Below are positions 1 through 10,950 of a DNA stretch of 64,000 nt, piece after piece; position 1 is the first letter of the stretch, and the number at the start of each line of letters is the position of its first letter. Below the pieces are notes generated by a model, which was not told where the DNA came from, did no database searches, and saw only the letters and a list, made by a program, of their open reading frames with translations. Source of the stretch: Chaetomium olivaceum (Eukaryota; Ascomycota; Sordariomycetes; Sordariales; Chaetomiaceae); NCBI GenBank assembly GCA_039881045.1, contig JAYWVB010000007.1, positions 682,001 to 746,000 of the forward strand, given 5' to 3'. Both the position numbers and the translations under genes were made by a program.

Positions 1-857
1 CTACGGGCCCAACCACGTATCCGGACAAGATCCACGGCTTCTTCGCAGCCCCTTACCGCTACCTCAAGCACGGCCACGCCGCCTATCCCACACGCCGACC
101 AGGGGGCGACGAACCCCTCGAGGAACCCAACGAACTCGTCCACCCCTGCGTTCGCATCCGCTACCTCTACGGCGGCGCCGGCATGGACGACGCAGGCGCC
201 TGGGAATGCCGCGGCCTAACTTCACGAGGGTACACCCTCCAGCCTCGCTCCGCCCCGGACACGCCCATTCGTCCATGCCGCGTCGACTCCGCCGTTGCCC
301 CGTATCACGCCGTTTCCGGTCCCGTCACTCCCTTTTACGACACCCTCCCCTCCAACTTGACCTCCACCTCTACCTCCACTCTCGCCGTCCGCACCGAACA
401 ACCCCACGACCGCTACGACCTGTACCCACTCCCCGTCCCCAAAACCCACTGGGTCTGGGCCAAGCCCGACGGCAGCAGTGTCCTCCCTGAAGAGCACATT
501 GGCATGTGGGAACGCATGTTCATCAAAAACAACGAGAAGCTGCTCTCCTGGTACGCCCGCGAACAGGCCGCTATCCAAGAAGAACGAAACAAAAACGGCG
601 CGCCGTCGTGTAATAACAAGAAACCATCGCTCACCTCGGCCCTAAGAAGGATTTTCAAGCGGGGGCGGGGCGCAGATCCAGATCCAGATCCATCGTCGAC
701 GATCCGGGTCCTTGCGGCCGACATGGCCTCGGAGAAAATGCCCATTCCCACCGAGTACGGCTACCACGACCTTGTGTCCTGGCAGCAGGGCGACACGACG
801 AGTAACAGGCCGCCGCGTGTTGGTGTTGGTCTTGGCCCTACTATTAGCAAGCCATGA
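1..857 (+). CDS. DUF2235 (Tle1-like phospholipase domain) protein, 3' part
   Basis: The frame is open from base 3 and ends at the TGA at 855-857, so the 5' part lies outside the window. About 284 residues are visible. Near the start the stretch LVHPCVRIRY, followed by GMDDAGAWECRGL, resembles the C-terminal half of fungal DUF2235 proteins (T6SS Tle1-like alpha/beta-hydrolases). In those proteins a block of the type NE-x-IHxSVRVR is followed by G-x-DD-x-G-x-W/Y-x-x-x-AL. Further on, THWVWAKPDGSSVLPEEHIG and WERMF match the usual W-x-W ... LPEE-x-x-x-x-ER region. The nucleophile GFSRGA motif would lie upstream and cannot be checked. The last 90 residues are basic, low in complexity and probably disordered. 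Family members are predicted lipases, often near or fused to NLR-like proteins. The family call rests on remembered motif resemblance; a function for this copy is inference. Confidence 0.65.
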   Translation, partial: TGPTTYPDKIHGFFAAPYRYLKHGHAAYPTRRPGGDEPLEEPNELVHPCVRIRYLYGGAGMDDAGAWECRGLTSRGYTLQPRSAPDTPIRPCRVDSAVAPYHAVSGPVTPFYDTLPSNLTSTSTSTLAVRTEQPHDRYDLYPLPVPKTHWVWAKPDGSSVLPEEHIGMWERMFIKNNEKLLSWYAREQAAIQEERNKNGAPSCNNKKPSLTSALRRIFKRGRGADPDPDPSSTIRVLAADMASEKMPIPTEYGYHDLVSWQQGDTTSNRPPRVGVGLGPTISKP

Positions 858-1944
858 CATGCTTTGAGACATCCCGTTATACGCTATATTAATCATGTAC
901 CAACGTAAACACCAGACTAGGATAGTGTATACTATACCAAACTCTAAGCTAGGATATCGTATACTATCATAAGGTATACACCGGTATAAACTGAAAGAAA
1001 AATTAGTGGCCAATGAATCTGAGGCTTAAGAGCAAAAACCGCTATTCAAGTGCACTTCAGGTGTGGCCAGCGATCTCCCCAAAGCTACCCGTGACCCCCG
1101 CCGTCTACGACAGGCCGCATGGCTCCAGGCAAATAAGCCAGTCCCAGAGGTACATGGGATGCTCAGGTCCCGAAGCTATCCTTCACATGTGTCGCCAACG
1201 CCGCTCTTCAGCCGACTCGCCGTCAGGGTACTCCTCTTGTGCCGATCGCCTAGGCCCTAATAGCAGCTTCTTATACTCCTGTCTGATATGCTGCGTTTTT
1301 AAGTTTTTGTTGCCCCTACTAAATGGTTTCGTAACTGCGTTCACCCAGTCAAAGATAAACTTACCTATCTGGCATAGCAAACCCTTATCGAGTTGACTGC
1401 AATGTTGAGTCAGAAGACAAAGGTTCACTCACAGCCGCAAGACGAACCTTGCTGGAGGCGATCAAACTCCACCACACTGCCATCAATGATTCCAGGACAT
1501 GATCCACCTATATAATATCAGACGTGAATGTGGGAGATGTTTGATGTTAGCTCCCGCCGGGGTGGAGCAACGGTAGTGGCATCGATGACTACGTCCCGGG
1601 GCGGAAAAAAGAAAAGAGAAAGACTACGTGGGAATCCGGGAAGTCCGACTTTTGTTTGGCAAGCGCCATCAAACTCTGTATTTTAAATTCACATATTTGA
1701 AGAAGCCGGGGTTGGCAACTGTAGCAGATGGTTGACCATGGGAAACTTGCAGTTTGGATTCTTTGGAATGAATGGCACCAGCAGTTGTTTTGTGCGTGTT
1801 GTGCTGAAGTGGGCATCTCCCAGCGACCCAGCATGATCCAGGATTTTTAGGGATGTGGCCTGGTGCCAGCCGCCAGCGATTAACAAGTGGTGCGGCCGAA
1901 CCAGAACACCATAAAGCCATGGTGGCCAGACTTCACGACGCCAC
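858..1944. other. intergenic, AT-rich with short repeat, no gene seen
   Basis: No convincing coding frame is present between the DUF2235 gene and the 3' end of the xylanase gene. The stretch 890-1000 is rich in TA steps. It holds two 20-base copies (917-936 and 949-968) of a sequence starting CTAGGATA and containing GTATACTAT, which differ at three positions. The high TpA content would fit repeat-induced point mutation of an old repeat, but that is inference. The remaining short ORFs overlap on both strands and look like chance. Confidence 0.5.
917..968. repeat. two imperfect 20-bp direct copies, TA-rich
   Basis: Copies at 917-936 and 949-968 share CTAGGATA followed by GTATACTAT with three mismatches. 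They sit in a TA-rich block downstream of the DUF2235 gene. Confidence 0.6.
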
Positions 1945-3098
1945 CTAGTTGTTATCCGTTCTCGAATCTGGCTCATTTGGATAGGGGGGCCCAGTTGCCC
2001 CCTGCTCCACCACTGTGATATGTGAATTGCCTGTTGAGCCGTACCCTTCGGTGCCCAGGATCATGTAATCATGGGTGCCCAGCTTGCCGACATATTGCTC
2101 GTAAGCTTTCCTGTAGCAAATGTGTCAGTTAAAGGAGCTTCAAGGCCGGCAGATACACACTTACAAGTGGTTCTCAACCGTGATTGTGCCCCCGACTCTC
2201 TGGAGACATCGTTAGTTATGGTTACTCGAGATGTTTCCCCCCTTATGCCCTGGACATTTAACAAGGCCATGGATGACCACGATACAAGGAAAGGGCAACC
2301 AACTTGATTTTGCCTTATTGACCAGAACTGTTGGAATGTCTTGGTTCCTTCGATTGAAGGCTGTGTGGGAAATGTCCGTCAGTTATGTATCTTCAACAAG
2401 CTTTGTACATACCTCACGTCCCGGACCCGGGACATCCACAAAGCGAGTGTCTACAACAGGGGGGAAATACCTGATTGACGCGGGTGCTCTGGAAGAGATT
2501 GTACGTGCTGCCATCGCTCGTAATGCTGCCCTTCCGCTGAGCGCTGCTGGATGGGTTGAAAGAGCCGAACGATTCCTGGGTGAGGGTTAGGGGTGGCCCC
2601 TGAGACATCATCATCTTGACAGCAGGACGGTGTAGCTACTGACCACGATGTAGTCTGCAATGATAGAGCATTAGTTCTTCATCCTTCTTTGTCCCCGTGA
2701 GTTGACTTACACTCAATCAACGGGTTCCGCGTCCACCCGTACAGCGCAAGGTACGAGTTCACGTTCCTGCCGTTCCAGGTACCGTTGTACACGACGACCT
2801 TGGGACCACCGGGCTTCCATCCCTTGCCGCCGACCCAGTTTTGGACATTCTGCCATGATGCCTTGTAGGTCCCGTTCAGAAGGTTGTTGTAGGTCACGGT
2901 GCCGCCACCCTGGGTCCAGAACGAGTAGAAGTAGCCGCTGTGGAAGCCGTAGCCGTCGCGGTCACTGCCTGGACCGAGACCACGGCCCGACTGCCGAGTC
3001 TCGAGCTCCGAAGACTCGCTGTGGAATTTCTCACCCCAGTTGAGGCTGGGAAGGGCCATCACCGCCGAAGCGGCGAAGAGGAGGGAGGAGAGCAACAT
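1945..3098 (-). CDS. GH11 endo-1,4-beta-xylanase, secreted, six exons
   Basis: Hydrolyses internal beta-1,4 bonds in xylan outside the cell. The proposed exons are 3098-2711, 2654-2644 (11 bases), 2575-2471, 2360-2304, 2199-2165 and 2110-1945. They join in frame to 253 residues, all with GT-AG borders. The N-terminus MLLSSLLFAASAVMALPSLN is a signal peptide, followed by a short pro-region ending TRQ. The GH11 jelly-roll reads in order: YSFWTQGGGTVTYNN, GGKGWKPGG, YLALYGWTRNPLIE (nucleophile Glu129), YYIVESFGSFNPSS, TSDGSTYN, RVGGTITVENH, and GTHDYMILGTEGYGSTG (acid/base Glu220). The usual thumb PSI-x-G-T is present as PSIEGT. Both catalytic Glu are kept. The usual EGYFSSG is EGYGSTG here. Five introns plus an 11-base exon is more than I recall for GH11 genes. 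The tail after the fold (about 20 residues, PPYPNEPDSR) has no carbohydrate-binding module. Confidence 0.93.
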
Positions 3099-4560
3099 CG
3101 TGAAAACCCCGATGCAGGTGAAAATGGTGGTTGGAGCGAGTGCATTCTCGTTTTGGGAGATGGGGAAATCTTTCTCTTTTATCTCCCCCCCCCCTTTTTC
3201 CACTTTTGCCGGTTGGAGTGAGTGCAAAGGGTGCAGAGGCCGGATTGCACCATGGGGAATTCGCTCAGATGCGACCCGGTCAGCCAGGTGCCAACCCACT
3301 TAGATGAAAAGCTCCGGATAGAAATTAGAATTGGGCTTGGCGGCTTCAATCTATCAATCCGGGCGGCATCCACTGGTGCGCATAATGCTGGGGGTTCGAA
3401 CTATAGGGGGACTAGTTCTGTTCGCCGCGGTCATATTACTTCAACACCCCTTTAGGGTCTGTGGCGGCAGGTAGGGGTCCGAATTCAAGTTTATTGATAA
3501 CCCCATTTTGTCCAGCCAGCAGACCACAATAACACCCATTTTAGGGCTCTCTGTCGTTGAGTATCCGTGTCTTGGACAAATGGCGTCAACCCGACGATGT
3601 TCAGTCGACATTTCATGCCGATATTGGTATTTCCTTTCTCAAAGTGCCAGTCCTTTGGGTACTAAATAAAGTAGTATCAAAAATGGACCATTTCCTCCTT
3701 TTGTCCGCTGCGCTATGCGTCGCTGCATCCCCACATCTTGGCCACTACCAGAGCTTCGTTCCGACAGGTCAGAAGAGTGCGGGGTCGGGACGAGTACCGG
3801 GCTCCAAAAGACTTCCTTGGTTCGACGCGGGCTCACCGGCAAAAAAGGGTCTCGGGTTGTCGAACGAAAGGGAGATTGACTAGAGGTTTTACGAACCTGT
3901 TTATGTGCAGGGTAGGTAACCAAAAGACTGGCGCCTCTGTGAGGTTGTCCCTATCACTGTGCCGCGTCGGGAAAAGCTTTTGTAAGGCTTCTTGACAGCA
4001 ACTATAATACCACTTTGTTGTGTGCGTGTGGAAGCCGGGTGCGGAGTGTTGAGAACAATGAGCTGGGATATAAAGGGACCGCGATTGTACATACATAACG
4101 AGCCAGAGGGCCGCTGTCAGATAGATAGGGCAGTCATGGAGAAGGTTCCACAATCAACCAGAAAGGTGGACTGGTTACATCTTTTCACCAAATCCAGAGT
4201 GCTGTGCTATCTGACAGCCTACCTGCCTACCTACCTTAAAGGAGGGACCACGCTTCAATTCCTTGACCATACACAACTCAACAATTCTAATGCTTACGGC
4301 CCTGCCCACAAACATGCCCACTTGATTGGGTTCAGGATTTGCTCTAGATACTCACCTAGTCCACAGCCGCCCTAACCCCCCTTACCCCCCCCCGGCAACC
4401 GAACCTATGCTGCCCCCCAAATTCCCACCATTTCTGCCTGGATGAGGAAAAGTGTTGTTAGTTCGCGGACTTTAACCTTCATACGGCGCTCTTCTATCGA
4501 TCGCGGCCATATTAATCACTGAGGTCATTCGAACCACCGATTAATCCGAGTCCACCTCTT
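3099..4560. other. xylanase promoter side and intergenic, no gene supported
   Basis: Contains the upstream region of the GH11 gene on the minus strand, including a C-rich run near 3184-3196. A plus-strand frame at 3557-3883 holds an internal ATG at 3683 whose first 20 residues look like a signal peptide (MDHFLLLSAALCVAAS). It stops after about 65 residues with no recognisable mature domain, so I do not call it. A poly-C tract lies at 4377-4393. Confidence 0.45.
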
Positions 4561-6621
4561 CTAGTCGTCGTTTCCGGGAGCCCCTGAGGTCGACGCTGAG
4601 CTATCCTGGTCGGTCCCAGGAAGGAGAAAGCGCAAAACCGTGCCATCACCTGCCCCATGCACTTCACGGGTATGCGTGAAGAAGTCTTCCCAATATTTCA
4701 AGGGGTAGTCACATCCCTCGTCCATCCCACAAATAGAACCGTCGAGCAGATCGTCAGCGTTCCTGACATGAATACCTGTGCGTGACTCGACAGAACTCTG
4801 ATACCGCACAAAAGCTTCTTTTACGTGTAAGGCGGCTATGTTGTTCAAGTGTTTTCGTCGAGCGGAGAAGTCGTCGGTCAAGTATCGGGCCCATTCAGGA
4901 AGTTGGGCGCAGGCTTGAGGCACAACCCACTTCCGCGACCCTGTCTTGGGGTTCAAAGTGCCGCCCGTGTCCACCGTGACGTGCTCGAGCGTTTGGTCGA
5001 CATCGCGGGCGTAGCACTCTTCGACAAACTCGTGCCAAGGCTTCAAATGCCGGATGACAAACTCTCGATGATCCGTCACCCCCCAGAGATGTATCTGGTC
5101 GATGAGCGAGAGGAGCTCCCAAGCCTTCCACTCCGTCACGACTCTAGCGCTCCAGATCCGTTGGAAAACATAAACTGACTCGCTCATGCCCTCCCGCCCT
5201 GCATGCTCTTGTTTGAGTCTAGGTCTCTTGTAGCCTACCAAAATGTGCCAGTGCGCACCGAATGAGGTGAAGACAAAAACCTGGGTATTCCGGCTTCCCA
5301 CCGTTTGATCTGCGTCACGGTCGCTTCTGTCATCCCGGATCTTTCTCGGGTGTTTCGACAGTCTTTCTAACATGTCAAGATAGACGGCTCCGGCAGAGCA
5401 TGCTTGTTGGCGCGCTTCACGGGGGTCGCCGTCCCACCCTTTGGCTTCGTAGACGGCAAACGGGAAGACTAGGTTGGCGTCCCCCCACCGCGGATCCGAA
5501 ATCAGACCGCAGTGTCTATGAACCAGCAGCGCTTCCAAGCGGTCGTGATCGAGATCCCAGTTGGCTATGGCGCTTTGCTGGTAGTCTCTCGGCTGGAAAG
5601 TCGCGAGCCCAAAAGTCGCGTCTGGCTTTCTCGTAAGTAGTTTTGTTTTGCCGCTGAGGACGCACGAGGCTGGGTATGCTTCTTTTCCTATGGTGTTGTA
5701 CTCGTGTTTGTCGCTTCGAGAAGAAGGACGTCAGTATATGTTAATCGCTGGGCCATGGTGGTATACCGAAGGAGGAACTCACACAGCCAACAACGGATCA
5801 TCCCTCATTAAACCAAAGACATCAGCCCAGGCGTCAGCCTCCCAAGCGTACTCGGCCTTCTTCCACCGCTCGTTGTCTAAAACGTGTTTCAAGAATCTTT
5901 TAGCCCTTGTCCTACGCCATTTCTCGCCCGGATGGTTCCAGTTCATATCCTCCCCGTTATCGTCACGTAGTGAAGGCAACCACAAACTGTGATCAGCTGT
6001 TACCCATCCAGGAGAGTAGTGATGGCGGTAGTAGATCCCCCGGGCGTTATCTCTCCAATCCGCTCCAAAGCGGTCGACCAAGGCGCTAGGCATCAACGTC
6101 CCAGGATTCAAATATCTGTGTTATTACGACGAGTCAGCTTCACGTTCAACAGCAAATATTAGGGTCTCCCGAACTCAGCTACAAACCGCCACGGACATTC
6201 GTGCACCAACATAGGTCATCTCCACAGCCAGGGCTATCTCGTCGTCATCGCGACCCGCCATCCTCTGCATATCAACCATAGGGTGTACTTCCAGGATCCA
6301 TTTTGGCCCTCTCCCTGTTGACCACCGCCTTTTGACCATCTCTATCCGCGCATCCTCGCCAGCATTCCACAGCGTCCGGTACTCGCCCATGGTGATATCG
6401 AGGGGGAAAGCATATGCGCCAGATCGGTTTGGGTTGCGGTCCCTAATCAGGCCCGGGTGCGCTGTCAAGGGCCCGTCGGGGCCCCTGTGAATGCCGTAGA
6501 GCGGCCTGAGCAGCTCGGTCGGCACAGTCGGCCTCAGACGGAGAACGGGAGCCCGGGGCGGCTGCATCCGTGGCTCGTCGTCGACTGGCAGGACCTTTCT
6601 CTTCTTCTGAGATGGTTCCAT
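4561..6621 (-). CDS. PD-(D/E)XK nuclease-like domain protein (fungal, PDDEXK_12 type)
   Basis: Three exons join in frame: 6621-6197, 6115-5783 and 5713-4561, giving 636 residues. The ATG at 6621 is followed by MEPSQKKRKVLPVDDEP, in which KKRKV is an SV40-type nuclear localisation signal. The third exon carries the restriction-endonuclease-like core. The stretch KPDATFGLATFQPRDY is followed by HCGLISDPRWGDANLVFPF and the E-x-K half-motif in VYEAKGW (Glu342, Lys344), with Asp284 or Asp331 as candidate metal ligand. Next come QQACSAGA and the beta-strand region TQVFVFTSFGAHWHILVGY, also typical of these fungal proteins. Exon 1 donor is GTCCGT, a weak site, so that border is the least certain. 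The gene is divergent from the kinase-like gene at 7210 (588 bases apart). Domain assignment comes from motif and overall resemblance. Activity and substrate are unknown. Confidence 0.72.
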
Positions 6622-7209
6622 GTTTCTTTCTTTCTTTTTCTGGTTACGCCCTCGAACCTCGATCTCTTTGGTAGGAATGACCGACAGAGGATGGTATTTT
6701 TGGGGTGGGGATAAGATGTAAGTCAACTTTTAAGGCGACCTACCCCTTGCGTCGGGCCTTGAAAACGGCCACCGACGAAACCTGAACCCCCGTGCGGTGG
6801 CCATTTTCAAAGACCCAAGCGAGAGTATTTGGGCGCTTAAGTCCACTCAGTGTAAGGCATCCATTCACTTGCACTCAGCCCTAGGCAGAAGACACACCCA
6901 CTACCAACCGGGTGATGATTGAAGGTGGGAGGGCACCACCTGCATTGACGCCGGTGAAGAACCAACAGCTTCCGTCGATGCCCTTGGCCAATCATTGCGC
7001 CCCTTTCTGTCCAGACCTCACCATCCCCCTCCATCCCCGGCCAAAAAAGGTCAGACATCCTGCAAATTCTGACTGCAATGCATGAACTTGTTGAGTGGCC
7101 CACGAAAAGTGTACAAACCGCGAATACGAGGAAGTGCGATTAATTTGTTTTGGAGAGTAAGTGAACTGGAGATAGCAACTTACTCGACTATCGTGACATA
7201 ACAACAACC
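6622..7209. promoter_or_regulatory. divergent promoter region between nuclease-like and kinase-like genes
   Basis: A 588-base gap separates two start codons pointing away from each other, so it must hold both promoters. No coding frame is supported in it. I could not identify a specific factor-binding site. Confidence 0.5.
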
Positions 7210-8308
7210 ATGAAGCAAAACCCCATGCCTCCATACCGGATTCTCAGCTTCACAACCTCCAACGAGGAGGACGACAGCCAATGGTTCATGCTTGAGATCA
7301 AGCTCCACGCCAGCCGCTTCCGCATCTCCGTTTCACCCTCCAACTTTCACAACTCGGCCATGCAATCCGACGAATTCCAAAAGTATTTTGCACTGTTGCT
7401 CTCCGAAAAGGACGACCCTGGTAGCTCCGTTGAGGAATCAGCTCCAGAAGAAGATGAAGGAAAGCCCCCCAGCGATACCTCGCTAAACAACTGCTTCGAC
7501 TGGGCCGTCATCCCTTGTCTCGACCAATTTGAGCGCCTCTCGCCTGCTCCACCGCCTCTGAAGGAAGAGAGAGAATATCTCTTTAAGCCACTTCCTCATC
7601 GTCAATTCTTTCGAGTGCAACCTCACCGCATTTGACGACGTCTTGGCTCCGGGGGAGATAGAGCCTATTGATGATTATACGGACGAGGATTTCTGGCCTT
7701 CCCCAAGATCCCCCTCCTCCTCAGGCCTCACAAACGTCTGGACTACCTCCTTCCCGTCTTTCCGCCCGTCCGAGATTACCGTTATCTGTGACGACCCGGA
7801 ACACCCCTTTGACTCAAACCCAACACAAGTCTGTATCGACGAGCAGCGCCTCTATATCAAAGAAGGCTTTGATCTGGATGATATGGTGATGAAAAAGGAA
7901 GTCGAGACATACGAGAAGATTGCCGCTGCCAATTTTGGACCGGACGTCCGTACCTCTCGACTCTACGGAGTTGTCCAGAACGACAAGAGCCAGCTTGTCG
8001 GCATGCTGCTGTGGTATATCGAGGAAGACGCTCCTCTTACGTTTGCCGTAGGGCCAGAGACCCTTAGTTCCTCGAAGGATCGATGGGCGCGGCAGATCCC
8101 GGATACGATGGCGGCGGCGTTGCACGAGGCGGGCATTGTTTGGGGAGATGCCAAGCCTGATAACATTCTCGTCGATGTGCATGGGGACGCATGGTTGATC
8201 GACTTTGGAGGCGGCCGGACGGAGGGGTGGGTTGATTCTGATAAGGCGGGGACGGTGGATGGGGATCTACAAGGTCTCGAACGTATCTTGAACTTCATCT
8301 ATGAGTGA
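7210..8308 (+). CDS. protein kinase-like domain protein
   Basis: The C-lobe of a kinase fold is clear in the second part. IVWGDAKPDNILVDVHGD is the catalytic loop (the usual HRD-x-K-x-x-N appears as WGDAKPDN), followed by WLIDFGGG, the DFG metal motif, and GDLQGLERI. Upstream are a candidate phosphate-anchor region and MKKEVETYEKI, resembling helix C. The first part (MKQNPMPPYRILSF onward) has no fold I recognise. The two parts lie in different frames. Either a 61-base GT-AG intron at 7601-7661 joins them in frame, or a one-base frame break lies in 7562-7635. The second is suggested by protein-like sequence (HFLIVNSFECNLTAFDDVL) inside the would-be intron. Fungal relatives of this type are often orphan kinases close to HET and other accessory genes. 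Substrate unknown. Confidence 0.75.
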
Positions 8309-8580
8309 TTAGATGGGCTGCTCTCATTGATATAGTCGTTGGCTTGTGGTTTCTGGACCGTGACATGGTTGCATAAGCCATCCAACAGCAGGGGCCAAGT
8401 ATCAATTTAGAGATATAGGTGCTTTGGGTCTGGTTTGACAGGGAGACATAAGCACTGAGCACAACTGTGATTCTCAAGACACCGCATATATTGAGCAACC
8501 TTTCCGACTACCAGAATCTAAAAACGTCCCCAAACCCCAGGGCAGAGTCAACTCCACATGTCCCGTACCTAAATAGGTGT

Positions 8581-9308
8581 TTATCTCTGACCCACGTCGC
8601 GACAGGTATGGTCTTGTTCACCGGTGTGGCTCAAATCCCGGTTTCTGCAGCAGTACGAAGCGCACTTGCAGCTATCATCCTCGTTGAGCCCATAAATCCA
8701 AACCGCCGGGATAAGCATGTTCTGCGGGACACTGCCTCGCGGCAGCATGATGTTGGACTTGCCCTCAGTCACCTCGACGTTCACGCTCGCATCATGCTGG
8801 TCCAAGTCGCGGAGGCCAATGACCCCATCAAGCTGGTGGTCCGCCAGGAACCGGCCGTACTCCCGAATGAAGTTGGCATCGCCGCTGCCCCCGGAGGTTG
8901 GCTGCTCTTCGTGGAGATAGCCGAATTCGTAGGGGACGAAGTCTCCGTCCATCAGCCGGAACGACCGCGGTACGATGGTGCCATCGTACTTGTCGACGGT
9001 GTGGTCGGTATCGTCGCCAACCGTCCAGGGCTGGTGGTGTGCCCGTACTCGACCAGACGCTCGGTGGGTTTGATGTCGGAGTGCTTGTGCAGCAAAACGA
9101 TGCCGAACCGCTCCTGGACGCCATGATTTAGGAAGAGCTCGCGAATGGGGCCGGAGACCTTGGATAGGGCGTCCAGATCCGTGAATCGGTGGCTTGCGGT
9201 AGCAAGGTTTGGGAGGGAGTTGAAGGTCTCGGGCCTGTATGAAGCTACGCTATTATGATTTTCAGTATTTATATAGTAAACAGAAGAGGCAAGCTCTCAC
9301 GCTGCCAT
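8581..9308 (-). CDS. conserved-looking protein of unknown function, one frame break
   Basis: ATG at 9308, exon 1 of eight bases (9308-9301), intron 9300-9250 (51 bases, GTGAGA...ATAG), then an exon to the TAA at 8581. Reading SYRPETFNSLPNLATASHRF, then DALSKVSGPIRELFLNHGV, then RFGIVLLHKHSDI, the frame breaks at about 9028-9031 (a GGG run on the plus strand). It resumes one frame over with VGDDTDHTVDKYDGTIVP, FVPYEFGYLHEEQP and a Cys-rich end (CKCASYCCRNRD). Restoring one base would give about 225 residues. I do not recognise a named family; no signal peptide or membrane segment is seen. The gene converges on the kinase-like gene (272 bases between stops). The break is either an assembly indel or real inactivation. 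Confidence 0.6.
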
Positions 9309-10950
9309 TTTAATGGATGTCTGTAAATGGGAAACGAGAATAATTGTTGCAGGAGTAAAGCGTTGTGGGGGTCTCTGGAAATTGTGTTGTAAAAGGGGCT
9401 TGCTTGGTAGTTGGTGGGAATTTAAACCTGAACTCAGTGGGATGTTCGAGAGCTTTATAGATAATTACTCATGTTAGAGCGTATGAGGTAGCACATGATA
9501 ATGGAGGGCGTGATGGCGGGCTGGGTCTTTCAGACAGTAACCAACGACCCATCTCGGGGGTATGCTAGCCAACCATTCGGCGCCAACGAGCTTCCAGGTG
9601 TGTTTATAGCGTCACGGGTTGCATCAGCCTTGCTACTCGCCCTCCACAGCACCCCGTGTGAGCATAACTGACCTTTGTAAACAACACGCACGGGTTAGCT
9701 CTACTCGGATGGGGTTGGGAAATGCCAGCAGGCCTGTGAGATGGGGTGGCGGGCTTTGTTTGACAAAGAAATATTTACTCAAGCCAGGGCTGCAGAGGAC
9801 AACGTGCCCGCTCTCGTCCAAACGTCGTAGATTCACGCCCTGCGGAGCTCCGAGAGCAACAAAGCAACGGCACCGAGTGCGCTCCATTCTCGGGCGCTCA
9901 AGGTTAACGGGCTTGGATATGTTTCAGACGAAGGCACGAGACCTTGTATACTGCTAGCCCCGGCACAAGGTCCTTCGTTCGACCTAGGCTCCTAGGTTCC
10001 CACCACATGTTTCTACCATACGGTTGATTCAGAACGCACACGTCTATCAACAAAAAGAAGCCCCAGTCACGCCAAATCATATGACTTCATCTACGTGTAA
10101 GGGCGGGAAGGTTACCTGCCAAATGGGCGACAACAAGACCGCCATACTGTGTAGGCAAGCCGGAGCCGTCATCTCATCTACTAGTATTGACGTTATTGTG
10201 AATATTTCTTAAATAGTTGTCAAGCTGAGGCTCCACCTCCCACCTGAAGTCCGTTTTCAACGCGACACGTACCTACTAGCAGGGAAACCCGGAGAAAAGT
10301 CCAATGTTTGCATTATCCGAGGCGGCGCCTGTGGAGGAGCTGAGCCTCGTCCCCTGCTTCGACATCCAGGGGCACATCTAGATTCTCGAACACTTCTATT
10401 TCTGTGGGGTTTCGCCCAATCACTCAGGCAAGGACCATCCCCTCTCACTCTTTTGGCGCTTCTCTCCGTTTTCTTACCAAATTCTTCCAGCTGCAAAGCA
10501 TATCGATGGAGTCTGCGACCCTTGTTCAGGCGCTCACGCTGCTTTCGTTGGAATATCTGCCGGAATTGAACGTAAGCTTGGCGTCGTTCATCCGCCGAAG
10601 GTTCCATCGTAAGCGGAATAGCTAACAGTTAGTTACTGCCTACCGTAGGTACCTACCGAGGGCTGAGGTTGCGATGCTGAGAGGAACCGTGGACGTGTAC
10701 GTTGAGCGTCGTGAGAATTTTGGAAGATGTTATTGAAAGACTTATTACAGGGAAGACCTGTAATAATATTAGTACTGTAGGTAATTAAGGTAACGCTAGT
10801 ATTTCAATAGCGTCATCTCACCGTCGAATGGACACCAAGTGGCGCATCAGGACCGAAGGCACCATTTCCCCGCTCCGGACCGAAGTCAATCATAAGCTTC
10901 CCAACTCACCAACTTGAGGTCATTTCAAGATAGACAAAGTGAACATAACC
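9309..10950. other. intergenic, no gene supported
   Basis: About 1.6 kb between the orphan gene and the HET gene. A minus-strand frame at 10257-10607 begins MEPSADERRQAYVQFRQIF and is charged and helix-like for 50 residues. It then turns into Arg/Pro-rich sequence, and I cannot support it as a gene. Short TACC/GGTA-rich stretches occur near 10645-10660 and 10770-10800. Confidence 0.4.

Noticed and set aside
3557..3883. Plus-strand frame with an internal signal-peptide-like start (secreted protein candidate)
   Set aside because: Only about 65 residues follow the ATG at 3683, with no recognisable mature domain and no splice continuation that I could support.
8467..9126. Plus-strand frame of 219 codons
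   Set aside because: It is the antisense shadow of the orphan gene at 8581-9308, whose minus-strand product has a start, an intron and protein-like composition.
10257..10607. Minus-strand frame with a charged helical first half
   Set aside because: Turns into Arg/Pro-rich sequence, has no start context or homologue that I recognise, and could be a chance frame.
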